Shown: in pieces, positions 6,888-15,227 of the stretch
Numbering within the stretch: the first letter of the stretch is position 1
How the letters are laid out: the number at the start of each line of letters is the position of its first letter
Assembly: GCA_900754275.1 (NCBI GenBank)
Contig: CAAECF010000128.1
Location: 1 to 21,487, forward strand
Reading direction: 5' to 3'
DNA length: 21,487 nucleotides
Source of the DNA: an uncultured Collinsella sp.
GTDB lineage: Bacteria; Actinomycetota; Coriobacteriia; Coriobacteriales; Coriobacteriaceae
Program-made: the position numbers and the translations under genes
Notes under the pieces: model-generated
Told to the model about the DNA's origin: nothing
Database searches by the model: none
What the model saw: only the letters and a program-made list of their open reading frames with translations

Positions 6888-7817
6888 CTAAGCAGCGAGA
6901 TCGGATGCGTCTTGGTAGGACGCCATAGGACGGGTAGCGCCCGCGACCGTGGTCACCAGATCGCGAACGCGGGAGAACGTGGCAGTGACCACCTCGTTGG
7001 CACGGCTGTAGTCGACATCGCGCTCGTAGAGCGAAACAAGCGCACGGCCCATGCCATAGGTGCCCGCGGCAGCAGTGAGCGCCTTAACGGCAAACCCAAT
7101 ATGCGGCGTCTGCTTGACGAGCGCGCGGGTGACCGCGCGGATCACAAGACCGCCGGCAAGCACGCCCGCGACCTCGTAGCCGCGCTCAGGCTTAATGCCG
7201 CGTCCAAAGACGGCAGCGAGCTCAAAGAGCATGCCCACCTGCGCCAGCGCCATAACGGGATAATCGGCGCCCGGCAAAAACACCAGCGCACCGGTCGCCA
7301 TATTGGTGAGCGCGCACGAGGTGATGATACGATTAGCTGCCGCGATGCGCATAAAGGCAAAGTTCGCCGCAAAAGCCGTTTCCTTGTCGGTGCGATCGAG
7401 AATCCAGCGGGCAAGCGTCTCGAGCAGATACGTCTTATCGGTTGCCGCCACCACGCCGAGCATGGGCGTGGACTCCTCGATAAACGGCACCTCCACAGCA
7501 GACTCGGCAAGCACGCACACGGGCGCGCCGGCGATCACGAGCTCCTGCACGGCACTCTCCAGGCGGTCGGAACCACACGAGAGCACCAGTACCACATCGG
7601 TATCGGTCTTTGGAGCAATTCGCTCCTCCCCCAGACGCTCGACGCGCACAATGCCCGAGGTCGTCTGCGGCACAAAGGCGTCACGCACCGTCTCAGCAAG
7701 AAAGCGCGAGGCGGACGAATCCAGATAGACCGAGACGCGCACCGGCGTATCGGAATCCTTCTTAACGGACGCGCCCATCTTAAAAGCGCGGGTCAGCTTA
7801 TCTACGGGAATTTTCAT
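6888..7817 (-). CDS. DUF697-like membrane protein
   Basis: Residues 26-110 look like a small alpha/beta domain (VRVSVYLDSSASRFLAETV, DVVLVLSCGSDRLESAVQE, GAPVCVLAES), reminiscent of a degenerate GTPase-type fold but without a P-loop or NKxD motif. Residues about 145-262 are hydrophobic with Gly/Ala-rich helices (166-182, 186-204, 213-233, 241-259) and resemble DUF697, a domain often found behind Era-like GTPases. No enzyme motif is seen. The ATG has GGAGGGG about six bases upstream. The gene sits between rodA (18 bases) and the radical SAM gene (10 bases), so it belongs to the same transcript. Function unknown; the DUF697 assignment is from memory of the family and only moderately sure. Confidence 0.75.
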   Translation of the reverse strand: MKIPVDKLTRAFKMGASVKKDSDTPVRVSVYLDSSASRFLAETVRDAFVPQTTSGIVRVERLGEERIAPKTDTDVVLVLSCGSDRLESAVQELVIAGAPVCVLAESAVEVPFIEESTPMLGVVAATDKTYLLETLARWILDRTDKETAFAANFAFMRIAAANRIITSCALTNMATGALVFLPGADYPVMALAQVGMLFELAAVFGRGIKPERGYEVAGVLAGGLVIRAVTRALVKQTPHIGFAVKALTAAAGTYGMGRALVSLYERDVDYSRANEVVTATFSRVRDLVTTVAGATRPMASYQDASDLAA

Positions 7818-7835
7818 AGCAAACCCCTCCAGCGG

Positions 7836-9062
7836 TTACGCGGCGCCCGAACGATGCCGCCATATGGATTGTACGATACCCACCGTCAGCAGCTGAATCA
7901 TCATCGAAGACGAACCGAAGCTAATAAACGGTAGCGGAATACCGGTAATCGGCATCATGCCGATGCACATGCCGATGTTTTCGAAGGTCTGGAACGCCCA
8001 CATGCCAACGATGCCCACACACGATAGGCGCAAGAACAGCGACTCACACTTAAAGGCGACGCGAATCGTCGAAAAGATCAGCAGCACGTAGAGGCATAGG
8101 AGCAAAAAGGAACCGCAAAAGCCAAAGGTCTCGGACAGGAAGGCGAAGACGAAGTCGGTGTGGAACTCAGGCAGAAAGCCGCCGGCCGACTGCGTCGCAT
8201 GGCCCAAACCCTTACCAAAGAAGCCGCCCGAGCCAACGGCGATAAGCGACTGCTGCAGGTTGTAGGCATCGTCCGAATCGGCATTATCGGGGTCGATAAA
8301 GACCGTCAGGCGGTTCATCTGATACTGCTTGATGAGCACATCGTGGCCGAGCAACGAATCAAAGACCGAATCGAGCGCCAGGACGAGGGCCACCAGGCCC
8401 ACGAGCAGGGCCAGGGTCGACAGCACCCATTCGCGGCGTGCACCGCTCATGCAGATGACGATGGCGCCCGAGACCAGCACGACCAGGCCCGAGCCCAGGT
8501 CGCCCATGGCGACGACGGCCAAAAACGGAATGGACAGCATGCCGCAGAGCTTGACGTAGTCGCGAACGGTATCGATGCGGCCGTTATACTGCGAGCCAAG
8601 CGTGGCGATAAAGAAGATGGTGATGAGCTTGGCAAGCTCAACCGGCTGGAATGTCAAGCCGATACCGGGAATCTTGATCCAGCCCGTCATGCCCAGACCG
8701 CCCGTATAGGACAGGCCCGGAATCTTGGGCGAGAAGATCACAATAAGGTCAATGACGAGCAGCGCCGTCGAGAAGTTAGAGATGCCGCGCAGATCGGTAC
8801 GCCAGACGAGCACCGCAAGCACCGCGCCAATGCCAATGCCCAGCAGGTGGCGCGAGAATGAGGCGTCGGCCTTAAACTGTGACGCCGACCAAATAATGAT
8901 GGCGCCATAGGCAACGAGCGCGACGGTAGCCAGCAGCACACCGATATGCACCTTTTGGCGAAACGTACCGCGCGAGGCCGAAAGTTGCTTGTTGACGCGG
9001 TCCAGGCTGCTGCGAGAGCCGGTCTTGGTTGAACGGAACAGATCCGCCGGAGAAAAATCCAT
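7836..9062 (-). CDS. rodA: Rod shape-determining SEDS glycosyltransferase RodA
   Basis: RodA polymerises lipid II into glycan strands in the elongasome, paired with PBP2. The SEDS family is clear: about ten membrane segments, FQPVELAKL (138-146), GSGGFFGKGLG (277-287), LPEFHTDFVFAFLSE (297-311, carrying the Asp thought to be catalytic) and the C-terminal PLPFISFGSSSMM (376-388). Position after PBP2 in an mre operon makes it RodA, not FtsW. About 38 cytoplasmic, basic residues precede the first membrane helix, longer than in E. coli RodA. The ATG has AGGAGG five bases upstream, and this site runs directly out of the TAG stop of mrdA (TAGGAGG), so initiation probably depends on ribosomes finishing mrdA. 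Confidence 0.95.
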   Translation of the reverse strand: MDFSPADLFRSTKTGSRSSLDRVNKQLSASRGTFRQKVHIGVLLATVALVAYGAIIIWSASQFKADASFSRHLLGIGIGAVLAVLVWRTDLRGISNFSTALLVIDLIVIFSPKIPGLSYTGGLGMTGWIKIPGIGLTFQPVELAKLITIFFIATLGSQYNGRIDTVRDYVKLCGMLSIPFLAVVAMGDLGSGLVVLVSGAIVICMSGARREWVLSTLALLVGLVALVLALDSVFDSLLGHDVLIKQYQMNRLTVFIDPDNADSDDAYNLQQSLIAVGSGGFFGKGLGHATQSAGGFLPEFHTDFVFAFLSETFGFCGSFLLLCLYVLLIFSTIRVAFKCESLFLRLSCVGIVGMWAFQTFENIGMCIGMMPITGIPLPFISFGSSSMMIQLLTVGIVQSIWRHRSGAA

Positions 9063-9071
9063 CGCAACCTC

Positions 9072-11141
9072 CTATCGAACCGAAGAATCGCCCGAGGCCG
9101 AAGAGGTATCGGGCTCGTCATAAATCGCGCCGAGCACGTCACGCACGACATGCATCGCGGTATCTGAGCCACCGCCGCCCTGCTCCAGGACAGTAGCGAT
9201 GACATACTTGGGATCATCGGCCGGCGCATAGGCGCAGAACCACGCGTATTCGTCCTCGCCGCTTTTCTCGCCCGTGCCCGACTTGCCGTATACCTGCGGC
9301 GTCAGGGTGCCAAAGTGAGCCGCCAGGGACGTCGATGCCGTGTAAATCACGTCGTGCATGCCGTTGCGAACAAGAGCCAAATCCGAATCGCTGTTGATCT
9401 TGGCCTCCAAGCGCTTCTTCTTGCCTTTGCCGTTGTACTTATAGGCATCGCCGTCGCCATCGCGCGACACGGCAGACAAAAACACGTGAGGCACGTACTG
9501 CTTACCGCCGTTGGCAAGGCCCATGTAGGCGCATGCCATCTGCAGAGGCGTCACCAAAATGTCGCCCTGGCCGATGGCAATGTTGGTCATATCGCCGGCA
9601 TTCCACTTGCGGTCCTCGGCAGAGGCGTCGGTAAAGTACGACTCTTTCCACTCGGCATCGGGAATACGGCCCGCGCCCTCACTCGGCAAATCGATACCGC
9701 AGGTCTTGCCTAGGCCCCAGCGACGAAAGACCTCCTGCAGGCCCTCGGAATGTTGCTCGTCATAAAAGAACGCCTTGCCCATATCGTAGAAGACGGGGTC
9801 GCACGAGTTGGCAATACCCGACTGCAGCGTCATGGTGCCGTGTCCAGACGTCAGCCAGCAGCGCTTGCCCCAAGCCTTGCCCAAGCCCGTCCAATAGCCC
9901 GTGCAGTTGGTTGTCTGCGTTGAAGTGTAGGTTCCAAACTCAAGACCGGCCAGTGCCGAGAGCGGCTTGATGGTCGAGGCCGACATGTACTGTCCGCTAA
10001 TGGCGCGGTTGAGCAGCGGGTGCGAACCCTTGTCATCATTGAGCTCGGTCCACACGTCATTTGAGACGCCGCCGATAAAGACGGACGGATCGAACTTGGG
10101 CTCGCTCGCCATGCCCAGGATCTCGCCGTTGTTGGGATCGAGACACACCACAGCGCCGTTGCCGGCATTGCTGTAGCCAGTGGTCTTGGCAAGCTCGATG
10201 GCGCTCGCCAGCGCCGTCTCACAGGCCTGTTGGATCTTGAGGTCGAGCGTGAGCTTAATGTCGGAGCCGGCCTTGGCGGGCACGGCGCCGGCCTGACCGG
10301 TCACATTGCCCGAGGCATCGACCTTGACGGTCTGCTCGCCACGAATACCCTGCAGCAGGTTTTCGTAGTAGCTCTCAACACCCGCCTGGCCCACGATATC
10401 GCCCGACTGGTACGTAATCCGGCCAGCAGAAGCATCATCGTCGCCAGAGGTTTTCTTATTCTGGGCCTCAAGCTGCTCGGAGGTAATGGTGCCGGTATAG
10501 CCCAAAATGTGACAGGCCGTCTCGCCGTACGGGTACTGGCGCTCGGTACGCTCGGCAATCTTGACGCCCGGGAACTCGCCGGCGTGCTCCTTGATATAGG
10601 CAACCGTGGAGCGACGGACGTCCGTCGCGATGGTATGCAGGCTCTGGGCGCCCTCGGAATTGTCCTGAATATTGCGCAGAACCGCCACGTAGGGCATACC
10701 GAGCACGTTGGCAAGATGGCGAACCAGAACCTCATCCTCGGTAAGGTCGCGGTAGGCCACGACAGCAAGTGAGGGACGGTTCTGGACAAGTGCCACGCCA
10801 TTACGGTCGAGGATGCGGCCGCGCACAGCGGGTGTGGTAACGGTGCGCGTCTGATTACTATTAGCCTGCTTTTCATAATAGTCCGACGAGACCATCTGCA
10901 TGCCCCACAGCTTGACGGCAAGCGCCGCGAACATCGCGCCCACACCCGTGGTGAGGATGGAGAAGCGGCCCTTAAAGGCGGTCGCCGCGGTATTGCCCTC
11001 GCCCTCGGTGGCGCGCGGGGCCGTTCCATGCTGCGTATCGTAGGTAAAACGGGAATCGCCGCGACGCATGATGACCAGCGCGACCACGATGGCCACAACC
11101 AGCACGATACCGGCGATAATAACCGTCATCTGGGAAGACAT
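9072..11141 (-). CDS. mrdA: Penicillin-binding protein 2 (class B transpeptidase)
   Basis: PBP2 cross-links peptidoglycan outside the membrane and activates RodA. The dimerisation (pedestal) region covers about 100-290 (RGRILDRNG at 107-115). The transpeptidase domain has the nucleophile motif Ser389-Thr-Ile-Lys392, the second motif Ser446-Cys-Asp448 (SxD, as in PBP2 of other bacteria) and Lys620-Ser-Gly-Thr623. Length is 689. Unusually there are two N-terminal hydrophobic helices, about 5-25 and 62-82, separated by a 35-residue linker that starts MRRGDSR; one helix is the rule. The start is well supported: GGGGAGG seven bases before the ATG, running out of the mreD TAG stop. It lies between mreD and rodA. 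Confidence 0.95.
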   Translation of the reverse strand: MSSQMTVIIAGIVLVVAIVVALVIMRRGDSRFTYDTQHGTAPRATEGEGNTAATAFKGRFSILTTGVGAMFAALAVKLWGMQMVSSDYYEKQANSNQTRTVTTPAVRGRILDRNGVALVQNRPSLAVVAYRDLTEDEVLVRHLANVLGMPYVAVLRNIQDNSEGAQSLHTIATDVRRSTVAYIKEHAGEFPGVKIAERTERQYPYGETACHILGYTGTITSEQLEAQNKKTSGDDDASAGRITYQSGDIVGQAGVESYYENLLQGIRGEQTVKVDASGNVTGQAGAVPAKAGSDIKLTLDLKIQQACETALASAIELAKTTGYSNAGNGAVVCLDPNNGEILGMASEPKFDPSVFIGGVSNDVWTELNDDKGSHPLLNRAISGQYMSASTIKPLSALAGLEFGTYTSTQTTNCTGYWTGLGKAWGKRCWLTSGHGTMTLQSGIANSCDPVFYDMGKAFFYDEQHSEGLQEVFRRWGLGKTCGIDLPSEGAGRIPDAEWKESYFTDASAEDRKWNAGDMTNIAIGQGDILVTPLQMACAYMGLANGGKQYVPHVFLSAVSRDGDGDAYKYNGKGKKKRLEAKINSDSDLALVRNGMHDVIYTASTSLAAHFGTLTPQVYGKSGTGEKSGEDEYAWFCAYAPADDPKYVIATVLEQGGGGSDTAMHVVRDVLGAIYDEPDTSSASGDSSVR

Positions 11142-11154
11142 CTACGGGCCTCCC

Positions 11155-11721
11155 CTATTTGAGCTTACGGGTCTTGGGCTTAAAGCGCATGCCCGTCTGG
11201 CGTCCGCCACGTGCGGAGAATCCATAACCGGACTGCGGCACGACGCCGGACATCAAAAACGGAATGGCAACCAGACCCGTCAGGATCGAAGACGGCAGCG
11301 CATGGCCGAAGATCGCCACGACAAAGCTCGTCTCCATACCCATAAACAGCAAGATGATGCTGTGGATCACATTAATGACGAGCGCAAAGGCGCCCACAGT
11401 GATGCCGCGCGCACTCGGGGTACCGCTCGTTTGACCGGCAGCGCTGTGCACCAGGGCAAAAGAACCCACGGTCAGCAGGAGCGACATAACTCCCACCGGC
11501 ACGGCAGCGGACAGGTCATAAAACAAGCCGCTGCAAAAACCGCACACGACGGCACGGGTCGGGTCGCCCGAGAACACGCTTAGGCACACCAGGATAATCA
11601 TGAAGTTGACGCGACCGCCCGCAATGGAGATCTGCGGTGCCAGGCCTGCCTGCAGCAGCACGCACACGATGGCGGCGATTACAAACGTGCGGGAGCTCAT
11701 CCCCTGCTCGTGTAGATCCAT
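11155..11721 (-). CDS. mreD: Rod shape-determining protein MreD
   Basis: MreD is a small integral membrane subunit of the elongasome that works with MreC. About five or six hydrophobic helices are visible (for example TFVIAAIVCVLLQAGLA, MIILVCLSVFSG and VGVMSLLLTVGSFALV), with a basic C-terminal tail (RFKPKTRKLK). Sequence is poorly conserved in the family, so the identity rests on position between mreC and mrdA as well as topology. Two in-frame ATGs occur, at 11727 and 11721. The AGGGGG site is one base from the first and seven from the second, so the second is the likely start, giving 188 residues. That site overlaps the TAG stop of mreC. Confidence 0.9.
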   Translation of the reverse strand: MDLHEQGMSSRTFVIAAIVCVLLQAGLAPQISIAGGRVNFMIILVCLSVFSGDPTRAVVCGFCSGLFYDLSAAVPVGVMSLLLTVGSFALVHSAAGQTSGTPSARGITVGAFALVINVIHSIILLFMGMETSFVVAIFGHALPSSILTGLVAIPFLMSGVVPQSGYGFSARGGRQTGMRFKPKTRKLK

Positions 11722-11732
11722 GGACATGCCCC

Positions 11733-12731
11733 CTATTCGCTCGAGCCGGAATCGGTCGTCTCGGACGTGTCGGAACCGTCATCCGAGCTCTCGTCCTTCG
11801 TCTTGGTCGCAGCATCGCGCGACGTTCCCTGCGGCGTGCTATTAGCGGTGCTCACGTCCTCATCCGAGGCCGACTGTTCGTCGGTCAGCGAGGTGATGAC
11901 CAGCACTTCCTCGTTGTTCTCGGCCGTCGTCTGGGCGCGTACCACAATGGTGTAGTACACGTCGTTTGCCGATTTCTCAACCGACGAGACGGTGCCGAGC
12001 GGAAGGCCCTTGGGGAACACACCGCCAATGCCCGAGGTCACGATGATGTCGCCAACCTTAACGTCGGAGTCGACGCTCACGTACTCAAGACGCAGCGTGC
12101 CGTCAGCCTGACCCTGCAGCATGCCCTGGGCGCGCGTGTCCTGCACCATAGCGGACACGCCCGAGTTCTCATCGCCGATCAGACGCACGGTGGACGTCTT
12201 GGCCGAGACTTCGATGATCTGTCCGATAACACCAGCCGAACTCGTCACAGGCATGTTGATGGTAAGCCCGTCGGCAGAACCTTTATCGATGGTAACGGTC
12301 GAGGTCCAGGCATCGCCCGAAGCGCCGACGATACGAGCTGCAGTGGACTTGAGGTTGTAGGTCGACTGCAGACCGACCAGACCCTCCAGTCGCTCGGCGG
12401 TCTTTTGAGCCTCGGAGAGCTCGGCAACCTTGGAGGTCAGCTCCTCATTTTGCTTCTTAAGCTCGTCAAGCGTGTCCTGTGACGCCGTAAGGTTAGAGAA
12501 CACGTTACCGATCGCATTGAAGGGAGCCGCCACAGTCGAGCCCAGAAAACGCACCGGCGAGGTAATCGTCGTCACGCCCGAACGAACGGCATGAATCAGC
12601 CCCGTCTCGCCCTCACGAATATAAAACGTGAGCAGCAACACCGAAATCAGGCTGAAAACAATCAACGGGCGCATACCCGTTGATTGTCGCTTGGTATTCA
12701 GATTTGTGGAGAAACCCGAAGATCGTGCCAA
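11733..12731 (-). CDS. mreC: Rod shape-determining protein MreC
   Basis: MreC is a membrane-anchored scaffold that activates PBP2-RodA. It has one membrane helix (about 22-38), a coiled coil (about 83-120, DTLDELKKQNEELTSKVAELSE-like heptads) and the double beta-barrel domain (about 127-282), with the family hallmark TSGIGGVFPKGLPLGTV at 232-248. The last 50 residues (283-332) are Ser/Thr/Asp/Glu-rich and probably disordered, on the outer side of the membrane. The start is TTG, with AAGGTGG seven bases upstream; Met20 immediately before the membrane helix is a less likely alternative. It lies 21 bases after mreB. Confidence 0.95.
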   Translation of the reverse strand: MARSSGFSTNLNTKRQSTGMRPLIVFSLISVLLLTFYIREGETGLIHAVRSGVTTITSPVRFLGSTVAAPFNAIGNVFSNLTASQDTLDELKKQNEELTSKVAELSEAQKTAERLEGLVGLQSTYNLKSTAARIVGASGDAWTSTVTIDKGSADGLTINMPVTSSAGVIGQIIEVSAKTSTVRLIGDENSGVSAMVQDTRAQGMLQGQADGTLRLEYVSVDSDVKVGDIIVTSGIGGVFPKGLPLGTVSSVEKSANDVYYTIVVRAQTTAENNEEVLVITSLTDEQSASDEDVSTANSTPQGTSRDAATKTKDESSDDGSDTSETTDSGSSE

Positions 12732-12752
12732 ATGGAATCCACCTTTTGGAAA

Positions 12753-13796
12753 TTAAGCATTGGTCTGGACGAAGCCGCCATCAAACGCATTGGCCTCGAG
12801 CACGCGGGCACAGCCGTTAACAACGTTATCGAGCGCCGTGGGGCTGACGTTGACCGAAACGCCGGTCTCATCGCGCAGGCGCACATCGAGACCGCGCAGC
12901 AGCGCGCCGCCACCGGTCAGCAAAATGCCATAGTACATAAGGTCCGAGGCAAGATCGGGAGGCGTAGCGTCGAGTGCGTCCTTGACGGCCTTGGCCATCT
13001 CGTCGAGCGGCTTGTTGAGTGCGCGACGAATCTCCTCGCTCTCGATGCGCACGGTCTTGGGCAGACCGGTGATCACGTCGCGGCCGTTGACCTCGACGTC
13101 GAGCTCATCCTTGAGCGGCACGGCGGAGCCGACCTTGATCTTGATGTCCTCTGCCGTACGCTCGCCGATGGCCAGGTTGTAGGCATCGCGAACGTGCGTG
13201 AGGATGGCCTGATCGAACTCGTCGCCGGCAATACGAATAGACTGCGAGACGACGATGCCGCCCATAGCGATAACGGCAACCTCGGTGGTACCGCCACCGA
13301 TGTCGATGACCATGGAGCCGGTGGGTTCCTCGACGGGCAGGTCGGCGCCGATGGCAGCCGCCATGGGCTCTTCGATCAGATAGGCCTGGCGGGCACCGGC
13401 CTGGATCGTGGCCTCAAAGACAGCGCGCTTCTCAACCGACGTGACACCGGAGGGAACGCAGACGACAACACGCGGACGCGGAGTCCACGGATAGCGCTTC
13501 TCGGACGCCTTGTCGATAAAGTAGCGAAGCATGGCCTCGGTAACATCGAAGTCGGCGATGACGCCGTCCTTCAGGGGACGAACGGCCACGATGTTGCCGG
13601 GCGTACGGCCGAGCATGCGCTTTGCCTCGATACCGACCGCCAAGATGCGCTCGTCGTTCTTGTCGATGGCGACAACAGAGGGCTCGCGAATGACGATGCC
13701 CTTGCCGCGCACGGAGACAAGCGTATTGGCGGTGCCGAGGTCGATGGCAAGATCGCCCGCATAGCTACCGAAGAACATATCCATCAAAGAAAACAA
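12753..13796 (-). CDS. mreB: Actin-like cell-shape protein MreB
   Basis: MreB polymerises under the membrane and steers lateral wall synthesis. The actin-fold motifs are intact: phosphate-1 DLGTANT (19-25), EPMAAAIG (143-150), phosphate-2 DIGGGTTE (165-172) and adenosine-site LTGGGALL (293-300). The N-terminus MFSLMDMFFGSYAG is hydrophobic, suiting direct membrane binding. The best-placed ribosome site, AGGAG, is five bases before a TTG at 13796; ATGs at 13784 and 13778 lie 17 or more bases from it, so TTG is preferred and gives 347 residues. It heads mreBCD-mrdA-rodA. No clear promoter is visible in the 60 bases upstream, only a weak TTGCGC with poor -10 candidates. Confidence 0.97.
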   Translation of the reverse strand: MFSLMDMFFGSYAGDLAIDLGTANTLVSVRGKGIVIREPSVVAIDKNDERILAVGIEAKRMLGRTPGNIVAVRPLKDGVIADFDVTEAMLRYFIDKASEKRYPWTPRPRVVVCVPSGVTSVEKRAVFEATIQAGARQAYLIEEPMAAAIGADLPVEEPTGSMVIDIGGGTTEVAVIAMGGIVVSQSIRIAGDEFDQAILTHVRDAYNLAIGERTAEDIKIKVGSAVPLKDELDVEVNGRDVITGLPKTVRIESEEIRRALNKPLDEMAKAVKDALDATPPDLASDLMYYGILLTGGGALLRGLDVRLRDETGVSVNVSPTALDNVVNGCARVLEANAFDGGFVQTNA

Positions 13797-13856
13797 CGCA
13801 ACTCCTGATGTGTTGGATGATTGCTGGAAAACTACTAGCTCATCATACTAGCGCAA

Positions 13857-13889
13857 GCCCGGCGCCTCACTTGCGGTGAAGCGCCGGGC
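13857..13889 (-). terminator. Large hairpin between the TPR gene and mreB
   Basis: Arms GCCCGGCGCCTCAC (13857-13870) and GTGAAGCGCCGGGC (13876-13889) give a 14-bp stem with a 5-base loop. The one imperfect pair is a U-G wobble in minus-strand RNA but an A-C mismatch in plus-strand RNA, which points to a function in minus-strand RNA. On that strand the stem is followed only by TTGCGC, with no U-tract. It lies 22 bases past the stop of the TPR gene and 60 bases before mreB. It may terminate, pause or protect the upstream message. Confidence 0.6.
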
Positions 13890-13911
13890 AAAGCTAAATC
13901 CCATAAGGTCA

Positions 13912-15216
13912 CTACTGGTTGTCAGCAGCCGAGAAATCCATATCGAGCGAAGAAACGGCCCAGCCGATATGGTTGTCGGAGCGCACGAATTTGACGGTGT
14001 ACTCCTGCTCGCCGCCCTTGGACAGCGATGCCTTCACCTTGGCGGTCGTCTCGGTCATGGACTGATCCATGCCCTCGACGGACACGGTGGCACCCTGCGG
14101 AATCGAGGAGATGATCATCGACTTAGCGTCCTCGGACAGGCTCGAGGCCAGGCAAGACTCGGCCTTTGCGGCGTCACCGTCGCCGGCAGCCTGGAACAGA
14201 TCGGTAACGACAGACTCCTGAGACGGGAAGCCAAAGCCGCGCGTGTAGGCAAAGCCCAGACCGCCCGCGGCGATCAAAATGAGCAGAAGCAGCACGATGA
14301 AGACTTTAAGACCCGTGTGGCGATGGCGACGACGGACCTTGGCCTGCTTACGATCCTGACGGTCCTGCTGGACCATCTCGGACTCGGACAGCGTAAAGAA
14401 GCCGGTGTCCGAGGGATCGGGCATAAACTGACCGGTCGCGCCCGTAGGATCGAGCGGATCGACGGCAGGAGCGTCCATCGCGGGCGCCGGAGCCGTGGCC
14501 ATAGCCGTCTGGGCAGACAGCGCGGCAAGCGAATCGTGCACGCGGGCAAGCTCATCGGCCTGCTCGGAGGTGAGCTGGTAGATGCCATCGGCAGTAGCGG
14601 CGTTAAAGGCGTCGAGTGCGTCGGAGGGACGGCCGGCGGCAGAAAGCGCCTGACCCATGCCGGCGTTGAGCGCACGCGTGTCGTCGCGGGGGCCGGCAAA
14701 GTCGATAGCCGTGCGGTAGGTCTCCACGGCATCCGCCGGACGGCCGAGCTTAATGAAGCAACGACCGAGCTCGCCGAGTGCGGCGGCAGGAGCCGGATTG
14801 GCGCCGTCGATGGCAGCCTGACGGAAGGCGGTTCCCGCGTTGGCATAGTCGCCCGACTGGAACAGCGCATTGCCCAGGCCCAGATAGGCCTTGAACGGCG
14901 TGGCATAGGAAGCATCCTGCGTAGCGGCAGAGAAAGCCTGAGCGGCCGTCGTGTAGTCGCCCACGGCGGCGAGCGCCTTGCCGCGGTTGGTGAGCAGCGC
15001 GCCGCGCTTGCCGTAGGTACCGTCGTTGAGGGCGGCGGCATAGGCCTCGGCGGCCTCGGCATACATGCCAAGGTGCATCAAGGCGTTGCCACGAAGGTGA
15101 TCGGCCTCGCCCATAATCTCATCGGGAGTCTTTGCCGCCCCAAGCATCTGGGCTGCAGCAGAAAAATCACCCGCGCGGTAAGCGGCGCGGCCCTGTTGGA
15201 TCAGCTGGCTATTCAA
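13912..15216 (-). CDS. TPR-repeat membrane protein of unknown function
   Basis: Residues 1-235 form about six tetratricopeptide-like helical repeats (for example GDFSAAAQML, GMYAEAAEAYAAAL, GDYTTAAQAFSAAT, GDYANAGTAFRQAA, GRPADAVETYRTAI, GRPSDALDAFNAAT). A Pro/Ala/Asp-rich linker (236-285) and a basic stretch KVRRRHRH (293-300) precede one membrane helix (303-323). About 110 residues follow outside (VVTDLFQAAGDGDAAKAESCLA), resembling DUF4878-type small domains. So the TPR part is cytoplasmic and the C-terminal domain extracytoplasmic. The start is TTG with AGGGG six bases upstream, the site running out of the cyclophilin stop (TAAAGGGG). The protein family is not one I can name. Its place before mreB suggests an envelope role, which is inference. 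Confidence 0.85.
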   Translation of the reverse strand: MNSQLIQQGRAAYRAGDFSAAAQMLGAAKTPDEIMGEADHLRGNALMHLGMYAEAAEAYAAALNDGTYGKRGALLTNRGKALAAVGDYTTAAQAFSAATQDASYATPFKAYLGLGNALFQSGDYANAGTAFRQAAIDGANPAPAAALGELGRCFIKLGRPADAVETYRTAIDFAGPRDDTRALNAGMGQALSAAGRPSDALDAFNAATADGIYQLTSEQADELARVHDSLAALSAQTAMATAPAPAMDAPAVDPLDPTGATGQFMPDPSDTGFFTLSESEMVQQDRQDRKQAKVRRRHRHTGLKVFIVLLLLILIAAGGLGFAYTRGFGFPSQESVVTDLFQAAGDGDAAKAESCLASSLSEDAKSMIISSIPQGATVSVEGMDQSMTETTAKVKASLSKGGEQEYTVKFVRSDNHIGWAVSSLDMDFSAADNQ

Positions 15217-15227
15217 GGAAGTCCCCT

